Shown: positions 1 through 12,089 of the stretch, piece after piece | Layout of the letters: each line of letters opens with the position of its first letter | How positions within the stretch are numbered: position 1 is the first letter of the stretch | Assembly: GCA_963277665.1 (NCBI GenBank) | Contig: OY728157.1 | Coordinates: 364,140,067-364,204,066 of the forward strand | Origin: Viscum album | Lineage: Eukaryota; Streptophyta; Magnoliopsida; Santalales; Viscaceae | Direction of reading: 5' to 3' | Length of the DNA stretch: 64,000 nucleotides | Made by a program: the position numbers and the translations under genes | Notes under the pieces: generated by a model | The model's input: only the letters and a program-made list of their open reading frames with translations | What the model was told of the DNA's origin: nothing | Database searches by the model: none

Positions 1-650
1 TATTTATTTATATTACTAATATGTTTCACTTGTAAGTAAATTATTATTATTATTATTATTTTTGAAAATGGGGTCAACTAAGAATATTAAAGATGGATAG
101 GGGCTTGTGTGAGATTTCAAACCCTAAACATGCCATAATAAATATCTAATTTTAACTCTTTCCAAAATGAATTTTTGCTGTGCACAATGGATATAGAGAG
201 ACTCTTTAAATACCTATAGAGATATATAGAGATCTAGAACAATATATCTATTACTCGTCTCTTAGGACTTTGAGAGAGAACCAAGAATCCTTTCTCCTTC
301 GAGAGGAATACTACTGTAGTCAACCACAAACAATGCAAGCTATCAGGATCATACGTGCTAGAACCTGATGATTCTATGGTGACATTCCTAGATTGTGGTT
401 CATGTGTGGATCACTGATATAGGGATTCTATGCTTGGATACTACAACACAATGATGGTACAATGAGATCTTGTTAAGCAGATCATCAAAAAATTCAGAAT
501 TACAAGTTGAAGTAATTCTATATATACTCATAAATTAATTATTAATTATATGTGAAGATCCTACACTTATGGTTCGTAAATTATTATATTATTTTTTTAT
601 ATTCAATTTGTGGTGAGAGAAATATAATTTTTTAATATGGGTGTGGAAAT
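1..650 (+). repeat. Partial copia-type LTR, plus orientation, cut by window start
   Basis: The stretch around 380-580 reads like the reverse complement of the copia-2 LTR (28816-30789). Shared words in the same order include a TGTGTGGATCAC block, GGGATTCTA followed by CTTGGAT, then the TTAATTA-rich block, then GAAGATCCTAC and TATGGTTC. The 160-340 part also parallels it (GTGCACAATG, then a GAGAGAAC region). The orientation is opposite to the two complete copia elements. The typical LTR terminus with CTTCCACTGCGCC is not found, so the LTR is truncated or diverged after about 600. A short (TTA)n run sits at 41-63. I cannot tell whether it is a solo LTR. Confidence 0.5.
41..63. repeat. (TTA)n microsatellite
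   Basis: About seven TTA/ATT units in a row inside the partial LTR. A simple slippage repeat with no other signal. Confidence 0.8.
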
Positions 651-1299
651 CATCCACCACACTTTTGAGAGCCTCTCAAACTCATTCTATTATTTAATTT
701 ACATTCCATCCCTCCCATATCTTGGAAAATAATCATCATATGATGGTGTTGAGTTTATTTAATGGATTAAATAGTATATTATGGTGATGGGTCTTTTAAT
801 TTTTCATACTCTCAATTGAGTCATGTCATTAACCTTGATTATTAAAAGAGATAAATTTTGGTGTTCAAAATAAGTCTCATATGAATAAAAAACTTAACAC
901 TCAATAAATTAAATGATAGTAATTCATGAATGATTTATCAAATTGAATTTAAACAATAATAAATAATTAAGGAACCCGAGTAACCAACCCTATGAATATA
1001 TATTTCTTTCACTCATTATTTTTTTCATCTACATGATTATGTATAGTTTTTCATTAAAATTATATTTTCAATATTTTATGTTGTTCTCATAAAATATAAA
1101 AACAAAATTATACAATAATTGAACTAGGAATTAGTGCGTGATCGATAATGAATATACTCAAGTGAAATGACCTTGGTCATCCACTATGCTGCACTAAGAA
1201 ATAAATAATATCTCTTGTACCACCCTTTGATAGGCATGTCAACAACCCATAAAGAACTATAACAATAATGAATCATTTAATTTATCAAAAATAGAGCGA
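651..1299. other. Unclassified AT-rich spacer
   Basis: No coding potential or recognisable repeat end was seen. It lies between the copia LTR fragment and the decayed gypsy pol, and probably contains the breakpoint that removed the gypsy integrase and 3' LTR. Confidence 0.4.
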
Positions 1300-2110
1300 T
1301 GATGAACTCATTACCAAAGTCAAGAATTCCATCAATTGGGAGAGTCCAACTAGGAGTTGTCTCCCCAACAAATAAGGATTCCTTTATTCCTTTGAACTTG
1401 TCATCCTGCTGTTATTCCCAAAAAATTGACTCATGGCGAGATCACGACAACTCAAAACTGGTCATAACCATAACTCTATTATCCTCCCACACATATAAAT
1501 GAAACTAAAGAAAAACACCACAATATTATACTCCTATTTCTCTTCCAGGATGACCTAAAAATGAAATTCCCCACTTAGAGCTTCGACAACAACATTTACC
1601 TTAGGGGTGTAGGTGATGTCAAACTCAAACATCTAGATATAATCCACCCATCGCCTATTTTTGTGGTTTAGTTACTTTTGATAGAAGAAAAAAAATTAAG
1701 ATCTTGTGATTAGAATATACTTTGAACATCTCCCTAAAAAGATAGTGTTTACAACACTTGAGAGCATCAATAAAAATGGAGAGTTCCAAGTCATGATTGT
1801 GATAATTATTATCATGTGGCAAAAGATGGTGAGAAATTTAGTCCAAAACATGAACATAATATATGATCACACATCCCATTAAATCTCCATAAGAATGTTA
1901 ATAAACTATATATCCCTTACTAGGATCTGAAAATATCAGAATAAGAGTAGATGCTGGACACTATTTCAACTAATCAAAAGTGGCCTAACACTTTGAATCC
2001 CATTATAATTTCACCCCTTTCTTGGCAAGAGAAGTCATTGGTGATTCCATATTTAAGAAAAACTTTATAAGATACTAATAATACATAGCTAGGCATAGTA
2101 AGCTCCATAT
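1300..2110 (-). pseudogene. Ty3/gypsy RNase H and pre-integrase spacer remnant
   Basis: Reading the minus strand from about 1632 down to 1567 gives FDITYTPKVNVVVEALS, which matches the end of gypsy RNase H (in the family: a YHPGKANVVADALSRK-like motif), with the ADALS core changed to VEALS. Further downstream (about 1300-1420) there is a match to the spacer that precedes the integrase zinc finger. Stops and frameshifts interrupt the whole stretch. RNase H would degrade the RNA strand of the RNA-DNA hybrid during reverse transcription. It follows the RT directly, as expected for gypsy elements. Confidence 0.6.
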
Positions 2111-3250
2111 CTCAAAGAAATTTCATTGTTCTTCCCATGGTTATGAAACCTTCACCTTTTCATGATCAACTCATAGGCCATGTTCTTAAATCACATGTCC
2201 CAAGAACTTCACCTTTTGTATCCTAAATTTTCATTTAGATAAATTCTCATAAAGGATATAAATCCTCAATATTACCAGAACTAAATTCAAATGTTACTCT
2301 TTATCTTACTCCATTCTTGAATAAACCAGGATATCATCCATGAATACACAAAAAAGGTATGAAGATACTAGTGGAATATCTAGTAAATAAAATCCATAAA
2401 CATTATAGGAGAATTAGTTAGTATAACTAGAATCACAAGATATTCATAGTGTCTATACCTACTTCTAAAAGAAGTCTTTGTGATATCTGAATCCTTAACT
2501 CTGAGATGATGATAACCCAAATAAAAGTCAATTTTCAAGAACCACTTTTCCCCCTTTAACTAATCAAAATGGTCATCCACATGCAACAAATGATACTTAT
2601 TTTTAACTATTACCCAAATTAGCTTCCAATAATATACAGAGAGACAAAGAGAACCATCAACCCTCTTGGAAAAGAGAATAGAGGTTTCCCATAATGAAAT
2701 AGTAGGGTGACTAAATTCTTTCACCAATAGGCCATCTAACTATATCTTAAGCTATTTTAACTTAGTAGGTTCCATATAATAAGTGGGTATAGAAATTAAC
2801 TGTATACTAGACACCAGATTGATGAATAACTCTACCACCCTTTATGGAGGAAGTCCAGATAATTTGTATGGTAATACCTTAAAAAAATCCTGAACAATGA
2901 ATAAAATATCAACATGGGAAGATAAATCATCAGATTCAAATGAATTAGTATATATTATATTCTTATATCTAGGTATGAAGGTCCTGTATGACTAGAAATT
3001 GGATTCTAATCTCCCAGAAACACTTTGGATATCCCATCGGAAACAAAAAATGAAGCAAATAGATAGTAATAATTATTCTTTTATTGATGAAAAAATAGCC
3101 AATACATCCCAATGAAGACATTGAAAATATCCAGATCAAGAACTAGAAATTCCTAGAATAACTCAACATCATCCATCAAAAGAGAATACAAAGGATAATG
3201 AAACCCATACTCCATCCTTTTGTTAAGAGGCATCACCAACTTTATAACAC
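2110..3250 (-). pseudogene. Ty3/gypsy reverse transcriptase remnant with protease-RT linker
   Basis: The minus strand around 2470-2720 reads DGSL followed by a YYWKLIWVIVKNKYHLL segment and then LKGEKWFLKIDFYLGYHHL. These correspond to the conserved RT blocks (family pattern: DGSxRxCIDYRxLNxxTxKNxYPLP, then FSKIDLxSGYHQ). The catalytic box at 2333-2344 reads F-M-D-D, so both aspartates survive. It is followed by ILVYSR and a HL..V stretch. Upstream (about 2750-2950) is the linker, with a LSGLPP core and the block preceding the RT. Stops interrupt nearly every block. It copied element RNA into DNA in the cytoplasmic particle. It is inactive now, although the catalytic pair is intact. Confidence 0.75.
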
Positions 3251-3649
3251 AGGTCATTAGCTCAGGTAGAAGTTTCAAAACAACCAAAAAATAGGTAGAT
3301 ATAATATAATTCAATACACTAATATAAATTAAATATATTTCTATAAAATATGTAAAAAAATGATAACTCTAACTATATCTGAATCCACATCAACTTCCAC
3401 TAGAAGATCCTACACGGTGTGAAGCCGATTCACCCCAAAAGCCTTTGGTTGGAGCCCTATAGACTTAAAAGCTTCAGAATATGCTATAGTACTATTTAGA
3501 GGTAATTATCCATAACTATATTGAAGCATAGAGAGCTCTTAGTAGAATCTATGTATATGAATTGATTGACGACTTGCACTGTAAGTCTTCAGAGGCGAAA
3601 GGAAAGATTGTCGGGTGTTACCTATCTTTCTACACTAGTAGAATGCCAA

Positions 3650-4330
3650 AGGTACACTGTTATCCACTACTAAGAGAGTATAAAGTTACTTATTATAATA
3701 TATACCACCACTAGCTCTTTGATTATTATGCCACTTCCTCTTATTCCCATTTGTTCAACTAAAATTTCCACTGGGGAAAGGGGAAACCCAAATAATCTTG
3801 ACTTTCTTTCCAAATGAATATATACCATCATAGCCCTATCGACCATTTTAACATAGGTGTAGAGATTAATTATATACAATAGTGATTGAATATTAGGTTG
3901 TAGGACTTGAAGGTATTTCTGAGCCTTTACCTTATCATTCATAACCATCTCTGGAGAAAATATATCCAACTTAGCAAAATGGTAAGTGCAATCTTTCACT
4001 GAATGATCTCCAAACTAAATGGAAATTAACTTCATAGAGTTTTCCATCATCAAGGATTTTGGGAAGAACTACTGAAATTAAATGTTCTTTAAGTATTTAT
4101 ACTCCAAGGCCTTGTGAAAATTCTCATAAACCATAGATTCCCATCACCTATAGCTAGGAACCTTGCTCTTAAATATCGTACACTTCACCATGAAAGATTC
4201 AGGTGTCTTTAGTAAATCAAATTCCTGATAAATTTTTTCAAGCCAGTTATCCACCTTCTGAGGTTCATTAGTACCCTTAAAATATGGGGGATTCTAGTGT
4301 AATAAATCCTATGATCGATCCTTGCCTCCT
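3650..4330 (-). pseudogene. Ty3/gypsy gag remnant
   Basis: The clearest piece is a 109-residue open stretch at 3670-3999 containing FAKLDIFSPEMVMNDKVKAQ, then LQPNIQSLL, then VDRAMMVYIHLERK. This order matches the C-terminal half of the retrotransposon gag domain (family pattern: a short F..L..FAP motif, a K-rich helix, GL...I...L, then a helix with V..A...E). The sequence upstream on the minus strand, to about 4330, continues in gag style but is broken. Gag forms the virus-like particle. No zinc knuckle was identified between this and the protease region. Confidence 0.6.
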
Positions 4331-4559
4331 CAAGCTCATGGTTACACCTTTTCAGCTTGGTTTTGAGCAGGAAACACAATATTATCCATGGAATTAATTT
4401 CCAATATGAAAGACATGGTGATATTATAATAAATAGTATGATAAACTTAAGGATAATTTCACACTACATACTCTCAATGAATCCCTATAAGGTGTCTCAG
4501 AGCTATGATTCTACATGCTCAAGACAGAAGGAGAAAATCTGATAATAAAACAATATTAG

Positions 4560-7006
4560 TCTATACCAAAATAATATAAGCAAAAACTAAGATCTAGATA
4601 AAAATACATCATAGGAGACACATAACCCAACATCCCATGAGGCTCATTAAGATGAGATATGCCCAAAAGATCCATCACAACATACCCTTTACTTGATTAA
4701 AATACTATCCTCTATCAACCAAACAAACCAAGACAAGAAAACTTGAGGCTCAACCTGCCACTTATACCAAATTATCATGAACCAACCCAGATAACTCATA
4801 AAACGAGGCTCCAAACCAAACCATGATAAGACCCAAAGGGCATACTTGATCTCCATGGGATAGTGACTAACACATAGGCATCCAAAAATAACTAGAGGGA
4901 TCAATTTTCCCAACCTAAAAAATGGAATACTTTTAGATAAGGATAATAGGAATGGAAATATTCCATAATTATAAACCAAAAGTAGTAATGATACAACTAA
5001 TAAATCATGAAAAAACCAAGTTACATGTCCAAGAACAAAACAAAAGGAAATACAAACTATCGACAACTATTCCTTATGTTACATGGAAAACATCCCACCA
5101 TCTCCCCACCAGTTAACCATACCCAGTGAACTTGAAAACCCACCTTCTCACTACAACACCTTTCCCTTTTCTGTATAAAAAAAGGTTAACATACCCCTGA
5201 GGGAGTCTATAGGGTGTGAGAAAAGCAAGCACAGTAGGATCCCACCCAAGTGTTCCATAGAAAGTCTATGTCAAACAATTACAATATGCTCAATATATGA
5301 AAAACATGTCATGATAAAATAGTTTTCACATTTATACCAAAATAATGGTAGAAACATTTCCCCTTTTAATAGTTATAAATAAAATTTCATATAACACAGG
5401 TCAAAGAACATTTTCAAATAAACTATTTATCAAATCATGCATTATTTATAATACCAAGGAAATAAAAAAATCAAATCCAAATAGAGAAAAATATAGTGAA
5501 ACCATATATAAGATAAAATTTGTCTCGGATATCTTGGTCTCTCATACCCCAGTAATCAAGTTAATACTTAGTTTGTACTAAAAAACTCCCTAGAACAATA
5601 GGGAATAGGGAACAGAGTAACACCCCATTGATGAACCCCATATCTTGTTAGAGAATTAAATCCCTTGAACAACTGAACTAAAGACCAGAAGAACACCCCC
5701 TGAGTGTCCCCCCACAAAAACAAGGACAAGTCCCAATAATATAACTTCATCTTAGACACCCAAGGCTCCCATGTGATATGCATGTCAAAAAATTTAAAAG
5801 GGCCTATCACTTTTCATAATTTTTTTCCAAAAAACCCATTTCATAAAAATCTTGTTTTGAAAACCAATTCTATAAAACATTCATAGATCTTTGAAAAAAT
5901 ATTTCATTTACTGAAACCTGGGGAAAAACATATTTTATAAAAAACTATTTATGAATGCATATTAAGAAGACCAAGGATCATACTAATCATCATTTAGATA
6001 ACAAGTTATAAAACCCAAGCATGTGAGTTTCACCAAACAAAGATTAGAGAAAGAACCACTTAACTTTGAAATACTTGGAACTCTATGATCAAATGAATAA
6101 TATTTTTAGTGAATGATGATGAAGGATATAATAATAAAAAGAGAAAAATAGATTCAATAATAGGAAGAGGAAGTACCAATCCAAGGATCCACAAAACTAG
6201 AATTTAAAAATATGAGATCAATCAATACACAAGTGTTCATATAACACAATTGATTCCCAAAACAAATAGAGGATAGAAACAAAAACATACCATAGACCAA
6301 TCATACAATAATAAAAACATGAATGAATCAAGAGAGGTTGGATCATCAAAGGAAAGAGGAACCAAATCACCCAAGGAAATCACCTATATGAAAAATGGAT
6401 TCCCAAATCTCCTTCCAAAATAAATCGATTCAAAAACCAATAATGGTAATGAATAGGGAATGCTTAATAGAGGATAAAAATGGGTCAAATATGAATTAAA
6501 AACTTCATCATAATGATCCTCCATATTTTCCTAAATAGTTGTAATGATTTCCTAAAAAGAGATTCCAATTAGTCTATTTGAATTCACAAAAAACTAACAC
6601 CATAATGTAGTGTATATTCACTAAACCCATGGTGGTATTGATCAAAACACACCATGAAGTTATAAATTCCCACCGAACACACCACAGATCTAAAACCTAG
6701 GCCATTTGGGATTGGATGTGGCCTCCACCATGACTGTGGTGTGATCTTATTGGCTGTGTAATATAGGGAGACCACCAACATGTCACACCCAGGTTCACAC
6801 CATGCTCTAGCCGTGGTGGCTCCATCTATGGTGTATAAGCTCTACCTAAGAAGAAAATGGCTCATACCATAACATGGTCTAATCTGTTTTCATTGAGAAA
6901 TGACCACACACTTTAATAAGCCACCAATACTAACCAACACACCCAAAACTAGATAGAACCATCCCAATGATCAAAAATAAAATACAACTTAAGCTAGGGT
7001 GTGATA
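4560..7006 (-). repeat. Probable 5' LTR of gypsy-1
   Basis: On the minus strand the stretch would start at about 7006 with TATCACACCCTAGC, close to the TGTCACACCC start common in plant gypsy LTRs, and end near a TTGGTATA word at about 4564-4571 that could be a decayed primer-binding site. Part of it (about 5090-5300) shares short words with the chromovirus LTR at 41990-45699, such as an AGTAGGATCC block. No partner LTR is in the window, so the limits are provisional. Open frames inside it (4689-5066, 6584-6781) are not gene-like. Confidence 0.4.
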
Positions 7007-8194
7007 GGTAATGTACCAATGTACCAAAATCCGTAAAGAAAACTATTTTTATAATGTTGGGAGAGTACTCATTATACCTCCTAATTTACAACAACACACT
7101 TTTTAAAACCTCACTACTCTCTATACTGAAGTGTACTCACTATTCCTTTAATAGATATCCTTTTATAACTTGAATCACCTTTGAATACACCAAAATTGAT
7201 GTGTCATGAATCTATTATTTCATCTAAATGATGAATTCAAATTAACTATAGGTATTCTGGGAAATTCCTTTTAGATTCTTACAAATTTAACTTTTGTGAA
7301 ACCTTTGAAAAACATTCATGAAACTTAACAACTTTCACACAACACCGAAATTTCATGAAAATCAAAATATTCCATGAAAATATAAATATTTTTTGAAACT
7401 AAATTGTTAAATAAGACATAATATTATTTCTTTTCATAACTGATGTTCGTGTAAATTATTTTGTGAAAGAAGTATGTTCAGGTAAGTATTATAGGAAAAT
7501 ATAGCATTGAGATCTTCTCCATGCCATTGTCACTCCAAATGATGGGGAAACAACTTGTTTATAGGGTTGGATGACCCTTTATGAAACTTTGTTTTGTTAA
7601 CCAACCATTCATGTAACTCTCCATGACTAGAATAAATGACACCTCTATTTATGATTTTCACATGAAAATAACAATCTTTATAAAACTTCCCTTTTGTATG
7701 CACCATGTTTGCACAACTCCATGTTCCATAAATTTGATAATTTTTTTAAAAACTTTTCTTTTCCATATTCCCAATGAGCTGAATTTGAATAAATATGTTT
7801 ATTAATCTTTTCACTTTCATGAAAAATATTCCATTTCTTCAAAATCAAATTTGATCTTCCTCTAAATTGTTTCACCTACAAATTTAGAAAACACTAAGAA
7901 ACATCACTAATTTAAATGATCTAATTCTTGGAGAACCTCTGAGAGCTTCCAGACCCCTTATATATAAATCCTATAAGGTTTCCATGGTCCTTGAACCTTT
8001 TTAACACTCTTTTTCAGCAATAACACTATAAATTTATCAACCAACTTTTTCAACAAACCTAATGACTTAAAAATATTGAAACAACAAAGAGAGGTATTTT
8101 TTCCAATAAAATAATTGGTAGTTTTTAGATATTTTAACCACCTCAACAAGTGACCTAAGTTCTTTTTTTATTAACAAATATCTTTGTCATATTA
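7007..8194. other. Unclassified spacer, left flank of copia-1
   Basis: AT-rich, with several short open frames on both strands (for example 7623-7805 and 7958-8149) that resemble no family I recognise. This sequence is continuous with 18258 onward, because copia-1 inserted between them. Confidence 0.4.
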
Positions 8195-8199
8195 GTTAT
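8195..8199. repeat. Target-site duplication GTTAT, left
   Basis: GTTAT immediately before the LTR start TGTAGGTTCC. It matches 18253-18257. Confidence 0.75.
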
Positions 8200-10181
8200 T
8201 GTAGGTTCCGTGTGTAACAGAAGCACGGTTAGGCTAGTAACCAACATTAATTTTTACCATGATCAATTATTATTCCAGGATAAATATGAGGATGAACTCC
8301 AATATCCGTGAAATAGAATCAAATATTTAGATAAAGAAAGAAGAGTACCGAAACCTTTATAGTGGATCTTTCACATCATGTTTATAATTAATTTAATTAA
8401 TTTCATAAAGAAAAGAACACCTGGATCTTCGGTATTTTCTTCGTTGATGATGTTGATCAATCGGAATGACCCTTTTAGATGATCTCGTTGGGCTTGCGAG
8501 GATCCAAACTAGAATCCCTCTAGAGGTGATCCACACATGATTCGATGGCCTCCGATCGACACCACTAATTCTCTGGATGATATCATAACAAAGCTTATGT
8601 CTTGTGTCAGTCATTCTTGACCTCTTGTTTTTTTCCCTTAAAGAACGTCTCTCGTTCTTGAGAGGGGAAGGAAGAGGATTCAAGATAGAAATTGTTTAGC
8701 TCAACAATTCTTAATTCACCAAGCGTACGGTGTGTTCACCATGGCACAATAGACATACCTGTCTATATATATGCATGGAACTTCAGTTACAATATTTAAT
8801 TGCATAACAAAAATTAAATACATTCATGAACTTAGAGAAAACCCATGCTCATAATAATAATACCGCGTCATTATTTATGGTGTGCCAACTTGAGGAAAAT
8901 GGAATTATGAATAAAATTCCATGTCACAAAATAATATTAGCATCATTTTTATTTTAACTTGTTCCAACTAATAATTATTTACCTTCTTGAAAATAATTAT
9001 TTTACTACCAGACTGGACTTGGTTCTCTCGAACTCCACTTCCATTTATTGAACACCCGAATAAATAAATAAATAAATTATTATCTTAAATAAATATTTTA
9101 TTTAAAAACTAATAAATAAATATTTATTAAACGTTCAATAAAATTAATAAATATATTTTATTTAATTTATGCAATCATCGAAACTTGAATAAAATTATTC
9201 CACCCTCTTGAGAATAAAATTTATTTCATTAATTAAATTCAAATAGAATTTAACCGAGACCACAAAAAACACTTAGTGTGTGACCCTCTTGGATTCTTTA
9301 TCCTTGGAATTAGGTGGGATTGCATAAAGTCCAAGAGTACTATCCAGAAATGGGTCAAGACACCCAAGAGAAAGAACGTAAAGTGGAAACAAAAAAATCC
9401 ACATACAAACACTCACTGTGTAATATAATCCCTTTGTCTCAATATCTCATCAAGAAAGTTTCATGATAGTGTCATAAACCTTTATGATTGATATGTCATT
9501 CTTTGACTACTTGAAATAAACTCATCATTAAACCATGGCCATGGAATTTTGCACGATGGTTATATTTCAATCAAAGGGCTGAGATATCCACTTCCATAAA
9601 TGGAAGGGAAAAATCCTTCCTTGGCTTATCCATTAATACTATGTCATTCATGATGCACCCAACATACCCTAATTCCTGCCAACTGTATGCATGACGATTT
9701 TCATCAGTAAATAAAAGTGCGCTAGTCGTGACACTTTTTAATGATAATCTTAAAGTCTAAGGATCATTACACCCACTCATAGATAGAAATATCCAATGAC
9801 ACCAAAACATGCGAAATTCCTATTGGCGGGTCTATTCTCATAATCTCATGTCTTGAAGATAACCAAGTGAGAACTTCATGAGAGGAAGTCTCATCTGCTT
9901 ACGAGTACTCTCACCTGACGGTCTGCATGCTATGTGTCCTTTCATAGTATTTCATCTAACTGTAGAACTATATTTAAGAATATTATTATAGAATTTCAGG
10001 GTTCTCATCATAGCGGGGAACTGCCATGACCTTATCAATGAAACAAATAATCTAGGACATTATTACATCATAGTCATGTAGAACAATGAACAATATGAAA
10101 TAAGATGTTTAATATTTAAATACATTAAATATCCATGTAATAAAAGTATAACTAGTTGGTTCTAGGAAACTAAATCTTACA
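8200..10181 (-). repeat. copia-1 LTR (left; 3' LTR of the element)
   Basis: Starts TGTAGGTTCC and ends CTTACA on the plus strand, that is, TGTAAG to GGAACCTACA in element orientation. It aligns along its length with 16271-18252 and at lower similarity with the copia-2 LTRs, which share the TTAATTTAATTAATT core block. An (AAATA)n-like run lies at about 9058-9080. It would supply promoter and polyadenylation signals; I could not place a TATA box with confidence. Confidence 0.9.
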
Positions 10182-10192
10182 AACTTCCACTT
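10182..10192 (-). other. Polypurine tract of copia-1
   Basis: The plus strand AACTTCCACTT reads AAGTGGAAGTT on the element strand, directly before the 3' LTR. It primes plus-strand DNA synthesis. copia-2 has AAGTGGGAGTC in the same place. Confidence 0.75.
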
Positions 10193-10229
10193 GAACTAGA
10201 GCCAACTGCCTACGACTTTCAGTCCGCTA

Positions 10230-10830
10230 GACCTCACATGATGATCATGTTTCTTCTAAGTCAAGGCTTTAGTCAAGGGGTCCACGACGTTGTATTTCGT
10301 GGAAATACTGATCACTGTTACTTCACCTCTCTGAGAAAAATCCCTCAAGATATGATACTTCTGAAGTATGTGCTTCATCCGCTGATGTGACCTTGGCTAT
10401 TTTTTGAGAGCCACTACTACAGTATTATCACAGTAAAGTGTGATGGGATTTTTAATACTAGGTATCACATCCATCTCCTGGATAAAGCTTCACATCCCAA
10501 ATTCTTATTTATCTTCCTCAGAAGTTTCAATAAACTAAGACTCTACTATAGAATCCGCAACCACACTTTGATTTGAGCTCTTCCAGCTCACTACACCTCC
10601 ATTAAAAGTGAAGATGTATCCTTTTTGTGACTTCATGTCATCATGATCAGTCTAGAAACTAACATCTGCATATCATTTGATAACTAGTTTCTCATATCCT
10701 CCATAAACCAAGAACATATCCTTACTACGCCTTAGATACTTTAGGATTTTCTTGACTACCATATAATAGAGATCACCTGGGTCATCTTGATATCTACCTA
10801 CCGCACTTAATGCGTATTCAACATCCATCT
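10230..10830 (-). pseudogene. copia-1 RNase H domain remnant
   Basis: The minus strand of 10673-10897 gives PYGSTIGSVIYDMLCTKMDV, then YALSAVGRYQDDPGD, then ILKYLRRSKDMFLVYGG. This is the conserved run linking RT to RNase H in copia elements. The RNase H core follows, down to VDPLTKAL at about 10260, with a broken frame. It acts inside the particle to remove template RNA. Several acidic catalytic positions cannot be checked because of frame loss. Confidence 0.75.
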
Positions 10831-11650
10831 TAGTACATAGCATGTCATATATGACTGACCCAATCGTTGATCCGTATGGAGTACTTTCCATTATCATTAT
10901 TTACTCATGTTTCTGAGGAAACATTTTTTTTTGAAAATATGAATGCCACGTGATGCTAGCAACAATACACTCTTGGGTTGTTCCATACCGAATCTCTTTA
11001 GTATCTTATCAATGTATGTATTTTGACTTAGGCCTTGTAATCTCTTAGATCTATCACAATAGATCTTGATCCCAAGAATATATAATACCTTTCCCAAGTC
11101 CTTCATGGAGAATAATTGATTCAACCATGCCTTAATAGACTGTAAGAATGGTATCTAGTTTCCTATAAGTAAAATGTTATCAACATATAATATTAGGAAA
11201 ACGACTGCACTCCCACTAAACCGTTTGTAGACACAAGGCTCACATTTGTTCTTGATAAAACCGAATTTTGTTATAGCTTCGTGAAAACGAATGTTCCATG
11301 ACCTGAATGCTTTCTTTAATCCATAAATGGATTTATACAACTTTTATACCTTATTGGAATCCTTTGGAGTCATAAATCCTTCAGGTCGTGTCATGTGGAC
11401 ATCTTCCTGAAGGTTCCAATTAAGGAAGGTTGTTTTGACATCCATTTTCCAAATCTCATAATCATGGTAAGTGACAATAGGCAATATAATTCTGATGGAT
11501 TTCATCATTTCAATTGGTGAAAATGTTTCATCAAAGTCAATGCCTTGATGCTGTTTGAACCCTTTTGCAACCATTCATGCCTTATAGGTACTGACTTGTC
11601 CTTCCATGTCCAGTTTCTTCTTGAATACCCATTTTCAACCAAAAAGATTT
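10830..11650 (-). pseudogene. copia-1 reverse transcriptase remnant, catalytic YVDN
   Basis: The pieces in order on the minus strand are VAKGFKQHQGIDFDETFSPI (about 11510-11574), DVKTTFLNWNLQEDVHMTRPEG, MYKSIYGLKKAFRSWNIRF (11284-11340), LYVDNILLIGN (about 11158-11190) and SMKDLGKVLYILGIKIYCDRS. These are the RVT_2 family blocks. The catalytic box at 11176-11187 reads Y-V-D-N, whereas the family needs Y-V-D-D, so the second aspartate is lost through a single G-to-A change. A stop interrupts the frame just after the YGLK block. It synthesised cDNA from element RNA and is inactive. Confidence 0.85.
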
Positions 11651-12089
11651 ACATCAACTAGAGGATATACCAAAATCCTGACTTGGTTTTTCTACATGGA
11701 ATCCATTTCAGAATTCATGGCTTCTTGCCACTTTGCAACATCTGTGCCACTTACTGCTTCCTTGTTGGTTAGAGGATCATTATTATCAACTAATAATGAG
11801 TCACCATCCTCGATAACAAGAAAACTGCACCGTTTCATTTCTCTAACCTCTCTTGTAATCCTACACAGTTCTTGTGTCTTTGGAATAGTTCTTTATTCCA
11901 TGGGGGTTTGTGGAATCTACTCCTGTACCAACTCTTGTATACCTTGTGCCTCAACTTCGTCGAAGTCTATCTCTCTCCCACTATATCTTTTGGAGATGTG
12001 ATCCCTCTCAAGGAATTTGGCGTGTATTTCCACTATAACCTTTTTGTATGAGGGGGTTGTATAGGTAATATCCCCTTGTTTCCTTGGAG

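Larger units (their letters stand above)
1300..7006 (-). mobile_element. Decayed Ty3/gypsy element (gypsy-1), 3' part missing
   Basis: On the minus strand the order is a probable 5' LTR (about 4600-7006), gag (about 3650-4330), the protease-RT linker, reverse transcriptase, RNase H and the start of the spacer before integrase. Each piece is recognisable only by joining short frames across many stops and indels. The catalytic integrase core and the 3' LTR were not found, and a copia LTR fragment of opposite orientation lies beyond, so the element was truncated. The domain order RT-RNaseH-(IN) is that of Ty3/gypsy, and the motifs are closest in style to plant chromoviruses. This is an old, inactive copy. 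Confidence 0.72.

Noticed and set aside
4689..5066. 125-residue hydrophobic protein resembling a membrane protein
   Set aside because: It lies in the probable gypsy-1 LTR. The hydrophobic look comes from AT-rich, T-rich codons, and there is no family resemblance.
11606..12001. 131-residue plus-strand open frame
   Set aside because: Antisense shadow of the copia-1 integrase-RT linker on the minus strand.
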